64,000 nucleotides of DNA from Cyprinodon diabolis (lineage: Eukaryota; Chordata; Actinopteri; Cyprinodontiformes; Cyprinodontidae). How positions within the stretch are numbered: the first letter of the stretch is position 1; every line of letters starts with the position of its first letter. This document shows positions 12,225-23,433 of this stretch, one piece after another. Made by a program: the position numbers and the translations under genes. Under the pieces are notes generated by a model. The model was not told the DNA's origin. It was given only the letters and a program-made list of their open reading frames with translations, and did not search any database. The DNA lies in contig CM060065.1 of assembly GCA_030533445.1 (NCBI GenBank), positions 20,182,974 to 20,246,973 on the forward strand, given 5' to 3'.

Positions 12225-12545
12225 CTGAGCATGAAGAATCCATTTTCTCTGTGAACAGTGCAAAGTGCTCCTTTGATAACTGTCCTAATTACTGTAAATA
12301 ATTATTATGATTAATAAAGGTGACCTTTCTGTTGCAGTGATAATGACACTTTATCCACAAAAGAAAACATGCCCTCACCCATTAATTTTACTTCACCCTG
12401 CACAAAAATGAACTCGTTCATTTCTTTTAGCCTAAAGCGATAGAGCCTCTTATTGCAAGTATAGGTAATTAAGAGCAAGTTTCAATTAATGGTCCAAGAG
12501 TCTTGAATGGCCATTGGGTGAATACTGCATAAAGCAAATAATATT
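12225..12545. promoter_or_regulatory. Candidate conserved noncoding element A
   Basis: This is a non-repetitive intronic patch dense in homeobox-type TAAT/ATTA sites (CCTAATTACTG, AATAATTATTATGATTAAT, GGTAATTAAGAG, TTTCAATTAATGG) with a TCF-like CTTTGATAA and a nuclear-receptor-like AGGTGACC. It lacks transposon hallmarks. Such composition is typical of developmental enhancers in long introns. This is inferred from base composition only; conservation was not tested. Confidence 0.3.
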
Positions 12546-14340
12546 ATTTTTTTTCTTATGAGTTGATAACTTCATGTGCTTTTATATAAGTTAAATTGAA
12601 GTTAAGTTTAAGCTTTCAATAAAAAATATAAGACAGTGGTTCCTGAGAGAAATAAGAAGTAGGCGTATTATTGTACAGATTCGAAATTGATTCAATTCAA
12701 CATTTATTTTAAAATAGATCAAGCTGCTACTCTGAATGGGATTTATATTATTAACCAGCATTTTTACTGTTTGGAAATTGAGGGTATTCATGGAAAAGTA
12801 ACAAAGTAAATAATTAAAAATGACATCCTGTTTATGATTCTTTTATTGTTATTGTTACAATCATTAATAGAAACATGTGGTTATATGCATGTATTAGAAA
12901 AAACTGCTCAAAAAAAACATAAATGCAACATCAAGCCAACAGCAGCCTCTCCGCTAATTATTTGCTCTCTTTTCCATGAATTTAAATGTACTTTATTTTT
13001 TATTTTAGTTTATAGATAGTTTTCTATATCGCTTTAACATTTTCTGCCCCCCCCCTTTTCTTCCTTTACATTTGGAGTTGCCTGATAATTAAACAACTCT
13101 TTGCCCTTCATTCATTTTGTGACTGAATTGTTTTACTCCCCATTTTATTGAGTCCTCTGTATAAGTTTTTTATGTCTTTTGTAAACTTAAATTTCCTAAC
13201 CCTGGGACAATATAGACATTCTTCATCTTATCTCTTCTCATCTTTGCAATTGCAAAGTAATCTTGCATTGTTTCCACCTTTTTTAGATTAAATGTGTTTA
13301 CATAAACCATCCTCATATATCTGAAAAGACAGGAAGTAAAATGAGACAGACGGAAGGCTACATGTAGCAAAGGTCTGACAGCCGGGAATCAAACCGCAGA
13401 TGGACGGGCAGCTTTCACATATGGGGTGTCCAATCAACTGCTACACAAAGTGTGGCATCAAAAAAACAATTCTTTGTATAGTCTGCAAACCATTTACACA
13501 AAGTAGAGAGGTATCTATATTTTACAAAGAGATGCTTAATCCCATCGACTTCGCTGATGAATCGTTTCACAACAGTTTACTTCTGTATGCAATTCAAACA
13601 CAACCAGAAAGGTAGAGTTTCTATTTCCACATAATTGCGAGACTGTCAGTGCTCATTGACACATACTGGACTGATTAAGACAGCTTTAGAATTACAAGGG
13701 GGAATAAAATATTGCGAGGTATTATTAGCAAGTCCCAATTTTTCTCTTAAATGTGTTGTTGTTCAAATACAAGTTGACTAAGAAGATGTCACATGCCATG
13801 CATTGATAAAAAAAGCCTTTCTTAGCCGTTTCAATCTTGTTATTGGGCTATTGGTAAAACAAACAAAAAAAATTATAAAAAGGTTTTTGTTTGCCATATG
13901 TGTATTATTTCTGAATATCTGAGGCTGATACCTTCCTTCCACTTCATCTAAGTGTCATTTTTCATGTGGTCAGGTGGAATTCTTATCTTACAAGGATTGA
14001 CAGTCTGAATCCTGTTTTTTTTATCTTTAAATAAAAGTTTCCTTCCAATACCTACTATTATTAAAGATAAAAAGAACTCTATTTGCTGTTTCTAATATTT
14101 AGACATGGGTTAGTTGCTGCTATAAAAGTATACCACGTTTTAAAAAGCTATGGATTTAAAACCACTTAAACCCTCGAGCAGACTGTCATGGTTTGTGGTC
14201 CTTTTTAAATAGATGCAGGAAAAAAATGGTTAGAATAACACAAAGTGGTCTCTCTTTCCACTGTTGCTGTGCATCAGCAGTCAACTTATATAGCTATGGT
14301 AATGAACATAAATTCCTGTAATTAAAGAGGTGAATATTCC
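12546..14340. other. Intronic sequence, nothing recognised
   Basis: AT-rich unique-looking sequence with a C-run near 13046-13057. No coding similarity was recognised. Confidence 0.45.
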
Positions 14341-14660
14341 ATATTTAAGATATGAGAAGCTTGTTTAAATTACTGTAGGTTTAATTCGCTATGATGACTC
14401 CATCGAGATGTTACGATACAGAGGAATAGAAAAAGTCTAAATATGCTTGTGATTTAAACATTCCGACCAACATTTTTACCTGATTTGTGTAAAATTCTGT
14501 AACATCTGTTTTTTATTTGCATGCCTATTGGTGTTGATGAGTCACAGTCATCAATTAAAGGAAGATATGGCAGGAGGGACCTAATTATGACATGAATTAA
14601 CATAATGTAATGAAGCAGGATGTGGAAGAAGCTATTCGTTGGTTGGGAACACACTATCTA
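14341..14660. promoter_or_regulatory. Candidate conserved noncoding element B
   Basis: This is a complex, non-repetitive patch with an octamer-like ATTTGCAT (14515-14522), an AP-1/MAF-type TGATGAGTCACAG (about 14534), ATTA-type sites (CAATTAAAGG, CCTAATTATGAC, GAATTAACATAATG) and a GATA-like AAGATATGG. The cluster resembles an intronic enhancer. Conservation could not be checked. Confidence 0.3.
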
Positions 14661-15382
14661 TAATTAAAATAACCACAAAGAAACAAAAAACAAAATGAGT
14701 AAAAGCAGGTGCTGGAATTCATACAGTCTTGACAGGAAATCCTAAAGCTGGCAGTCAATCATTGAATCATGCAAGAAAATATGCCAAAGGTTTTCAATAA
14801 GGCAATAAACAGCAGTGCAGAGAAGAGTTAAGGCCACAAGACAAGAAAAATAAAAAAAGCACCTTTTTATTTTATTCTTGGCATCTTTCAAATCATAAAC
14901 TGAATAATCACACCAAAAATTTACTCTAGTTGATTGCCTTGAAGGAACATACCAGGTCAACATGAAGGGTGCCAGTATGACTGTATGACTCACAAGCTAG
15001 TGTACAAATCAAGGCTGTTTACACACCAAAGTTATTGAAGAAAAGCCTGTAAAATTATTGCTGTATATTTGCTTCATATATACATTGTACTTTTTCTGTA
15101 ATAGGGTAAATACTTCATGCTTATAATCAAAGATCATGAAAAAAAAAAAACAAATTTGAAGAACAGAATTTTAATTTATTGTATTTATATTGAAGACACT
15201 TTTAACACTGTTTAGGGTTCAAACCTGGAAAATTATGTAAAACTGAAAGTTGTGTTGACTGGCATATAAAAAACATATTGATTTTAAAACAAACTAAAAT
15301 ATTATTATTGCTTTTTTTAAACGACGTATAAATGACAAATCGCCCCTGTACTTTATGTCAAAGTCATTTAGTTTCTTTAGAA
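14661..15382. other. Intronic sequence, nothing recognised
   Basis: AT-rich sequence with A-runs (15139-15150). It ends where the GC-rich hAT-like relic begins. Confidence 0.45.
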
Positions 15383-15896
15383 CAGCGGTTTTCAAAGTGT
15401 GAGGCACGCCTCCCCTGGGGGGCGCCAGAGCACCTTACCCCAGGCTCACACCGACTCCGGTCTTACCGTTGCGGTGCGGTGGGTGCGGCGCCGCAGTGAT
15501 TCCAAGTCATTAAAAAGATGTAAACCTCTCTCAGCGGCTGCTGAGCTGTCCGGCTGCGGTTACCGAGACACTCCGGCGCTGCAGAAAATTCTGCAAGAAA
15601 GCTATCCTTGCGTGCCGGAGCCCTCCGCAACAAGCTCTCGCAAATATCCTTATTTGGGCCGTGTTATCGCGTGAAGTTACGTGAACTCAAGTGAACTTCT
15701 GTTAAATCTCCGGACCTGTTGCCGGAGCCGCAGAGCCGCACCGCACCGTAGTCAAAAGGGCGGTGTGAGAGGGGGTGTGCGGGAGTTGCGGTCTCCGTCG
15801 GCTCGGTAACCGCACCGGAGCCAGTGTGAGCAAGGGGTTAGGGGAGGCGCGGTGCGAGGGAAAAAATAAATATGGATTTAGGACCAATTTGGAACT

Positions 15897-16125
15897 GTGG
15901 AGCGGGGATCAGTGGAAATGTTTCCCATCTTAGAGGATGTTTTGGCCAGGGCGGGGCTGAAGGTGGAGGTTTTACAGCAGGCTGTCTGCGCGCATTTGGA
16001 GGGGATGCGCGAGCAGTTTGGAGAGTATTTTGGAGAGGAGACAATGGCAAACTTCCCTGTGACACTCAAAGATGGACTTTCAACAGGAGAGGAAAAGGCT
16101 CTGGCTGAGCTGAGCTGTGACGTTG
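15897..16125 (+). pseudogene. hAT/ZBED-like transposase fragment, part 1
   Basis: The frame reads MFPILEDVLARAGLKVEVL, then VCAHLEGMREQFGEYFG, NFPVTL and ALAELSCD. The order FP-L...HL..L..F..YF....F....L...E...LSCD matches the region before the C-terminal dimerisation segment of ZBED5-like hAT transposases. The frame stops making sense at the inserted element at 16126 and resumes after it (17352). The fragment is non-functional. Confidence 0.6.
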
Positions 16126-17351
16126 GCTCTGTTCGAAAACCTAGGACGTGTCCTCCAAGGACGCGGTCTACCTAGACTGGATCCTTCGAAGTCCGTGAAA
16201 ATAAGGAGACCGGAAGAGTTTTGGCTGTGAATTCGACCAGGTCTACCCTTCGGCGGGTTTTACCGCTGTATGCTCTGTTGCTTAGCAACCGTGAACGTTG
16301 ACACACAAAGCAGGAAAAGAATGAATACAGAAGTTTTCAAAACTGTTTATTTCTTTTTTATTGTGAAGTGAACAAAGACTACACTCACAAGAAATCCATG
16401 GAATAAATGTTCCAACCACCGGGAGCAGGAACAAATAAAATCAAATGTAATGATAGAAACCTTAGTCAGTTAAATAACCTGCTGCTGTCATTTTGCACAT
16501 CTCTGATGTTGCTGCTATTTTCAAATATCCATTACTGTAAAAATGTCCATAGCTGCATATTGGTTATTTATTCCCCAGTTTTATATTGTTAAAACAATTT
16601 ACAGTATTGTATTGTTTATATTTTCACTCTTCCCTATTATGTTATTCTTATAAATTTTTCTAAGGTCCACATTTGTGTGACCATTTTCAATAATCTTTCT
16701 GCTGCTGTATATTTGCCTATTGTGGGACAATAAAGGGATTTTCTATTCTATAAAAGGCATAGAAATATATAAGTAAATCTAAACAATGTAAGTATGAAAA
16801 TATATCTGCAAAATCTCTAATATTCAACAACAAAAAATACGTAGTTAAGCATATTGTGCAAAACAGCAATAAAAAGATAAAAATCCTATCAGATTTATAG
16901 TCCCCCGCCCTGCAGATATATTAGAATCTGTCCTTAAATTATAGCCAAACCCATTTACACAGTAACAGATAAAAACCTTTAGATAAATCTAACATTACCG
17001 CCACATATCTGACTCTATAACCATTAAAACAACTATATTTCATTAATCTCAGACGGAACTATAAAATGACTTGTATTATATTAAACTGAACTTCCAATTT
17101 TCACCACTGTTCGGCGCCAAGTAACCTTTCCTCTGATCACAGCTTGCTTGGTCTCGCAATGAATCCTGGGATATCCAAGAATACCGAGGATACATCGGAC
17201 CCGTCCTTCAAATCGGGCAAAAAGAAGGACGCATTTTAAGGCCGCATAACGAGGACTCTTGGAATCCGACCAGACCTCGGCGCCGCGCTATGACGTAATC
17301 GACCTTCGAATCCTGTCTTCTAAGGATGCGTCCTAGGTTTTCGAACAGAGC
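16126..17351. mobile_element. Unclassified 1226-bp DNA element with perfect 23-bp terminal inverted repeats
   Basis: The termini 16126-16148 and 17329-17351 are exact reverse complements over 23 bp, beginning GCTCTGTTCGAAAACCTAGG. Subterminal zones on both sides are GC-richer and rich in AGGAC/GGATCC/TTCGAA-like words. The middle is AT-rich without coding sequence and contains a LINE-like tail (about 16720-16745, TTGTGGGACAATAAAGGG). The element splits the hAT transposase frame between LSCD and DLKQR. No clear target-site duplication is visible at the edges, so the superfamily is open. Confidence 0.8.
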
Positions 17352-17442
17352 AATGGACTTGAAACAGAGGATGAGTGACGTGTCACTTGCACACTTTTGG
17401 CTGTCAGTAGGGACTGAATTTCCAAAGCTCTCAATGAAGATC
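17352..17442 (+). pseudogene. hAT/ZBED-like transposase fragment, part 2
   Basis: The frame resumes as MDLKQRMSDVSLAHFWLSVG and then TEFPKLSMKI. This matches the C-terminal hAT signature (LK..F....L..FW......YP.LS..A) that should directly follow LSCD at 16120. The continuation is cut by the 94-bp LINE end, then stops shortly after the second copy of the target duplication (17537-17549). Confidence 0.6.
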
Positions 17443-17536
17443 CATCCATCCATCCATCCATTTTCTTTACACGCTTGTCCCAAGTGGGGTCGCGAGGGGT
17501 GCTGGTGCCTGTCTCCAGCAGTCAATGGGCGAGAGG
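17443..17536 (-). mobile_element. 94-bp RTE-type LINE 3' end with 13-bp target-site duplication
   Basis: The insert begins with (CATC)n, then TTTTCTTTACACGCTTGTCC, GGGGTCGCGAGGGGTGCTGG and GGGCGAGAG. This is the reverse complement of the 3' end and (TGGA)n tail of a widespread fish RTE-type (Expander-like) LINE. The same 13 bases CTCAATGAAGATC stand on both sides (17430-17442 and 17537-17549), a textbook target-primed insertion. The copy is severely 5'-truncated. Confidence 0.85.
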
Positions 17537-17560
17537 CTCAATGAAGATCTGATCAAAATA

Positions 17561-18849
17561 TTTTTGTTAAGATGTGAAAACACTGTTGGTATCTAAAATA
17601 TTAAACTCAGAATCTCAGATGTAACGTTTGTTTGAGAAAACAGTTGAAAAGTGAGTTTGGAGTTGTTATTATCATTAGAAAAATGAAAAATTGTATTCTA
17701 CTATATTTTGTTACTTAAAAGGTCAGATCCTGAAAAACAGATCTTGTTCAATAGAGCACAAAATTAGCTTGCATGATTTGCTAAATTTATAGTTATCACC
17801 TTTTAATAAAACATAAAAATTGTAGGTTTTAGCTTTCTAACATTCGAAGTCATGTACTTAGTACTTACATTTACAATAATTTAGACCTAAATTAGACCTA
17901 AATTATAGAAGCTGAACTCTAGAAATAATGTAATGTTATATTTTCCTTCCTTTCATTTTTCTTTTATATTTTTCCTTTTAGCTTGGCCTAAAAAGAAAAC
18001 ATTTAAAAGGGTATTCAGGGAGAAATTGTTGAGAATTTTCTAAACATTTTAGTTTCAATATCCTGGGAGGTAACTTATAGCATTTATTATTTTTATTCAT
18101 ATTCAAGAAAAACTATTAATACAAGCTATGCCTTGACATCATACCCTCCTCACAAAGAAAATATCTAACTAACATATCAGACGCTGCATTGAAATTTGCG
18201 TAGGAAGTATTGGGAATGGTGAGCTTTCTGTTTTGCATATAACAATTTTGGTCATAGATGAAGACTATACTTTGTGCCTGTCTGTTACCAGTTTCCATTG
18301 ATTTTCTTTGGTATTAAGATAAAATTGCACAATCCCCAGAAAGATCCACAGAAGACAAACAAGAAAATTCATAAAAGTTTCTTTTGGATGTTGAATCTGA
18401 AGGAAAATGGAGTGCTAAACTTCTTGAAGGGGAGAATAATACACTCCAACAACCAACTGAATTTTCCGTGTTTCATTCATGCTTTTACTGCCCTATGCAG
18501 GCACTTCTTTTTTTTCCGCTGCTCAGAAACAGACAGAAATGGAGGTGAGAGAGAAACAGGATATAAGAACAAAGGGGGGAGAGAAAGAGATAGAGACAGG
18601 AAAGAGTACATAAAAAGAGGAAATAAAACAAAACAGCAAAAATAGACAACGCAGAAGGTATAGAGTAACTCCTAGAAGTCTGCTTCTACACCTGTTGGAG
18701 ACAAAAGGGGGAGAAAACAGAATAAATAACAACAGCAAAAAGAAGCAAAGAGACAGCCAAAGTTAATATAAAAAAACGCTTCAGGATTAGATCGTATCCC
18801 TTAGATATCCATGAGTGAGGAAGGCAAAAACTATAACATAATAATATTC
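17561..18849. other. Intronic sequence with purine-rich tract
   Basis: AT-rich sequence followed by a strongly purine-biased stretch (18525-18780, many GAGAGA/GAAAGAG words). The open frames crossing it are Lys/Arg-rich low-complexity artefacts. Confidence 0.45.
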
Positions 18850-20640
18850 AGGGTGGTATAAATCTACAGCTGCATCTTAGTATTTAGTATATGTGTGTAT
18901 CTGTGAGCACCGGGAACCAAACTCCATGCTCCTGTATGAAGTAGTTACAAATTTCTTCAGAAGGAATTTGCTTAATAGCAGGTGTGGATGGCCCTAGATC
19001 CGCCTTAAAGGGCCCAGGATACATAATGAGGTGATCCTGGACCCAGATATCCAGAGGCACCCTAGATCGCTGTGACACAAGGAGGGTAGAGATAGAGATG
19101 GCCGCAACCACCAGAGAAGGGCAGACAAGAGCACCCAGAGCCAAACCCCTTAGAGCCCTTAACCCAAAGGGGCCCAGTCCCTGAGGGGCCCGACCCCAGA
19201 GCCGTAATTATGAGGCTCCACTGGGCCGTGGTAGTGTGCCCATTGTCTCTGCCTTACACAAAGGCAATTCCACATGCATCCAGTCCCATTCACACAATCC
19301 CTCCCACATAACCATAAGTTAGGGTGGGATTGTATACAGTGAGGCATATACAAGCACTCAGCGACGACGCACACAGGGCGCAGACACTAACCAATGTCTT
19401 ACACTCCTTCTTACATATTCTTTAATCCTCACACATACACTATTCTCCCGGGTCTATGGGCCAAACCCCAAGGGGCAACAGGCCCACAGCCTCAAGACCT
19501 CAGAGGCCCAGATGTGGTCCAAATCAGCCTCCGTACCCCACCAGACTTAGCCACAGGCCACATAGTCCAAATAGGAAATGTAAAAGGTGTGAGGAGAGAT
19601 TGATTTAGTTATGAGGAAGCTGCTAGCTCTTGATTAATATAATTTTACAGAATGTCTCTGTACTGGTTAATACTTAGACTTTCTTATTTTTTCAGTTCAT
19701 AAGGATAGCTTTATTTGTGATAAGGAAGACTGAGAGGGAGGGTGATAAACTACAACCTAAAAAACTTTGACATACCCTCATATACCAGACACCAGAAACT
19801 CTGTACAGGAATGCATAACCATAGTGCATATATTTAGTCATCTGGTGCATCACTTGCACATTGCAAGCATATATCAGACTGTGCAAAACCCACCTTAAAC
19901 ATTCTTTAGCCTGTTTAGTATACTCTATGAAGGGTGTTGTAATGAATTAGTTGTAAATTAGGTTATGTCATGTTAAAGGTTCTCTTTAAGATTTTAGACC
20001 AAACATTTAGATCATTCCTAACTGATAAATCAGTTTCCCAATTCCAGTGGGAAGTAATATTGACTCATCTAATTTGGGCAAAGTCTTTTATATTTTGGAC
20101 AGTAATTTTGGAGGATTAAAGCTAAGTAAATCCTCCTGACTTGGTGGAATTTGTAGACCTGCTTCATTCATTCATTCATTTCATCCAGGAAAGCCCATCA
20201 TCTAATTTATACATTTTTTTTTTTTTTTGCATGATATTGCGGTTCTTAAAGATGGGCATCTGGTTGCATGGTATTAATGAGGATCTGGTCATTTTAAATA
20301 ACACACACCAAGCTGTCAAAGATAAGCTAACGCTGATGTTTTTAAAATGCATATGCCTTTTTATGCTTGAGCTACTGAATGGAGGATCTGTGACACTAAT
20401 ATAAGTTGATAAAGACTGTTCAACATCTAACCAGGACTCATCTTGTGAGCTTTTTCTTAATCCCTTTTCAGATGTATTGTAGCCTATTTTCTAGGAAGTA
20501 ATGATTGAAGCTTGGCAGATTTATTCCTCCTTTTTCTTTGGTCTTCTCTAGCATTTCACAGCAGGGGTTATCTTTCCAGAGAAGTTTGGTAATGGAACAA
20601 TAAAAAAAAAAAAATCTCCTATTATGTTCCTGCTTTAGAC
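18850..20640 (-). mobile_element. L1/Tx1-like LINE relic: end of ORF2 and 3' UTR
   Basis: On the minus strand, 20440-20585 encodes WKDNPCCEMLEKTKEKGGIN and then LPSFNHYF, the L1 ORF2 thumb motif (GG..LP.f..Y). Further on, 19690-19910 encodes the C-terminal cysteine/His region (DICLQCASDAPDD, then HYGYAFLYRV in a shifted frame, SFLGCSLSPSLS), matching the L1 ORF2 end (C..C....HM.W.CP...FW...FLG..LSP). The GC-richer 18880-19600 block would be the 3' UTR. Several frameshifts and stops make it dead. A T-run at 20215-20230 lies within it. Confidence 0.65.
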
Positions 20641-21115
20641 ACCCTAACCGCAGCCACTAAACACTTTTGAAGTTATGTATCCCACTGTCTGTCTGGCCTG
20701 AATACTGGGTTGTCTGTTCTGAGTCATTACATTTTGATGTTTCATACAGAACAATTTGTTATAGTAATGTTAAAGTTCTATTGTAGTTTAAAATATTTTC
20801 AATTTACATGCCATTTTGACATGGATACCCACACTACAATTACAGTAGATCCTTAGCTCCAATAAATGGCCACTGTATTTGATGGTCACAAAGTATTTTG
20901 TTCTGCTTCTTCATAACCAGTGTGGAAAATGGAACTGAGGGTTTGGTAAAATCTGCATTCTCTGCAGAAAAAGTTATCCTTTAAAACAGAATGGATAACT
21001 GGAAGATATTGATTGAGATGGATGCCAGCTTTTGCATCATTGGTTATCAATCATAATCAAATTCACTTTATTCTCTGAATGAGAACAACCACATGAGTAA
21101 ATAAATGAATACTAT
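20641..21115. other. Intronic sequence, nothing recognised
   Basis: AT-rich unique-looking sequence; no element ends or coding similarity seen. Confidence 0.45.
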
Positions 21116-21400
21116 AGACCTTGATCCCCAGGTAATAACACTCAATATTGATGACAATGCACTTTCAGACATTGTGTGAAATGAGAGAGAGAGCACAGAG
21201 GTGGCAAGCGCCCTTTCTGCACCATGCATGATGCATATCACACATAAGCTGACAACATCAATAAACAGGGCTCATAATTAAAGCCAGCTGCTGTTAGATA
21301 TAGAGGAGCATGAAGCCAGTCTCTCAGAGAACATCAATCACACTGTGACAGCTCATTTAAAACACCTTTAAAATTAAAGCTGCAGCAGCCACTGCTTTTT
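21116..21400. promoter_or_regulatory. Candidate conserved noncoding element C
   Basis: This non-repetitive patch contains a CATGCATGATGCATATC octamer-like cluster, CATCAATAAACAGG (forkhead-like), CATAATTAAAGC, CTGACA/TGACAG TALE-type sites and AGCTGC E-box-like words. It has no transposon features and is GC-richer than its surroundings. It is an enhancer candidate by composition only. Confidence 0.3.
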
Positions 21401-23433
21401 ACAAGAAACAAAAAAAATTACTATTGTTTTTTTTTATCACTAATTGAATCAACCCTGGAATCTAAGTGTTACAGGTAGAGGGTGGGATTTTTCTATGCCA
21501 AGAGCTGACCGACCAAATAGAGATATATACTGATCTGTCTCCTAGAAGATATAACTACTAAAGCTGTTTGGGATACTGTCTAGTAACAGCCGAGAGCAAT
21601 GGTCACATATTTCCTCAGGATTGCCAAAAGAATGGCAGCAAGCACATCAATAAAAAAAAAACTGTTGTCGAAGCAGCAAGAAATTATCTTAACTTACCAT
21701 CAGGTTATGCAAAAAGAAGATTAGATAATCAAAACAGTTTTTGAGTGCAGTTGGACATTTTTTTTAAGTCAGTAAGTGCACATACATTATAACAAAACAC
21801 TTATCACAAAGAACCTTCAGTTCCCGGCACAAAATTTCATATTATTGGAAGATCACAGAGAAGCCACATACAGTAGTAGTGGCAGTAATTTCTATGTTAA
21901 TGCTGTTATTAAAGCATCAATCTTCTTATCCAAATATATAATTCAGAAAAATCAGAGAACCTTATAGAAGAAGAAAGCATTTATTTTTTGAAGAAAAAAT
22001 ATTGGAAAGTACAAGTAGGGGTCTGTTTTGGTTTGCATTGTTTTGCCTTTTTGATAGATGCAGAAGAAGCTATATAAACAAAATAAAAGCTACTGAATGT
22101 TGAAAAGGCACCCTGAAGGCACGTAATGATTGGCAATTTCAACTACGTGGCCAACTCTGCTTTTGTATTTTCCATCCATGCAGTTCTGTTTTTTCTTTCA
22201 GTAGGGTTCCAAATTATGTGTAAGGTAAATTATTCTAAATAAGAATAGTTCTTATGAAAAGAAGAATTCATCACTCCCTGTTTCCCAATTAATGTTTCCA
22301 ACGTAAAACTCCAGTCTAGCAGTGAACAGGCCAATATTATTTTAAGGCGTGATAATCAAGTCAAGGCAACTTTATAGTATAGCACAATTCAGTTAAAGGA
22401 CAATTTTAAGACTTTTACATTAATTAAACAATAAAAAAGAAGAAAAATAAAACCAGAATGAAAGCAAATTAAGATAAATGCATGATAAAATCAAAGGTAA
22501 TAATTTAAGACAGTAAGTGGAGTTTAAACCAGCAGTAATTTTACTTTTTAGGCTGAATTGATGTGTTTCATTTGGTCAAATCACGAATACAATGCATTTT
22601 ACAAAGACGACAAAACTGAAGCTATGGTGATATAACTGCAAAAAACTGTGAGCTTTGCTTAAAACAGAATAGTTTGTATTACTGCTGGACAACAGACTGC
22701 ATATCAAGTCTTAAAACCCCTGTCTTATAGAACTTTGTGTTATAAAATGAGGTGATGATACATCATTTAAAAACATGTCCATATTTAGGGATATATAATT
22801 ATGTTCTGCATTGTGTAGCTGTGAAAAAGAATGCAAAAAATAAATAAAAATTACCCTACTTTTACACCCACTTAAAATTATACTTTGCTGGAACAACTTT
22901 CAATTCAGCTTCAGGTTGAAACAATCCCAGAATTGATTTTCTCTGACATTTTAAATAATAAGAAAACAAAAAATATATCTTCAATAATCAGAAAAACCCT
23001 TAACAATTACTAAGATAATAAAGTCAGAAATCCTTTGATGGTACTAATTTTTAATGGTAAATTTTTAAAAGACTCTTAAGGATATTTTGTAAGACCAAGT
23101 GTTTTTATCTGCATCACAACCATATCTCCCTGTGTAAACCTGATTACAAGTATGCTGCGGGCCTCAGACTGTTTTTTCATTGCAAATATTCCCATTATCA
23201 TCTTGTCATTTAGCTATGCTATTCCACACCATGTGTTTCATGTATTAATAAACTCCAACTTATAAACAACTTTGCAAATATTAGAAGTAATATACATATT
23301 TATCAAACTACCAAAAATCAGAGCAGAGCTACAGATTAGTAGATGTCGCTTAATAGATAAACAGGCAAAGCTCTTCATTGCAGCTCAAAAAAAAAGGGAA
23401 AAAACTTAAAATACCTAGGTTGTGTGAAAAACT
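21401..23433. other. Intronic sequence, nothing recognised
   Basis: AT-rich sequence with several A/T runs (for example 21425-21436 and 21649-21661). No supported feature. Confidence 0.45.

Larger units (their letters stand above)
15383..17560 (+). mobile_element. hAT (ZBED-like) transposon relic carrying two nested insertions
   Basis: The left end reads CAGCGGTTTTCAAAGTGTGA, the typical hAT-superfamily terminal motif (CAG-GGTT-TCAA). A GC-rich leader of about 480 bp follows, quite unlike the AT-rich surroundings, and then a transposase fragment. The fragment is interrupted at 16126-17351 by a terminal-inverted-repeat element and at 17443-17536 by a LINE end. The right hAT terminus was not found, so the 3' boundary is approximate. 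The N-terminal and catalytic parts of the transposase are missing, which indicates internal deletion. Confidence 0.65.

Noticed and set aside
15399..15860. GC-rich region as a CpG-island promoter of an unknown gene
   Set aside because: It starts with an hAT terminal motif and is followed by hAT transposase remnants, so transposon leader sequence explains it better.
18274..18645. 123-codon Lys/Arg-rich open frame
   Set aside because: Arises from a purine-rich tract and A-rich DNA; low complexity without family resemblance.
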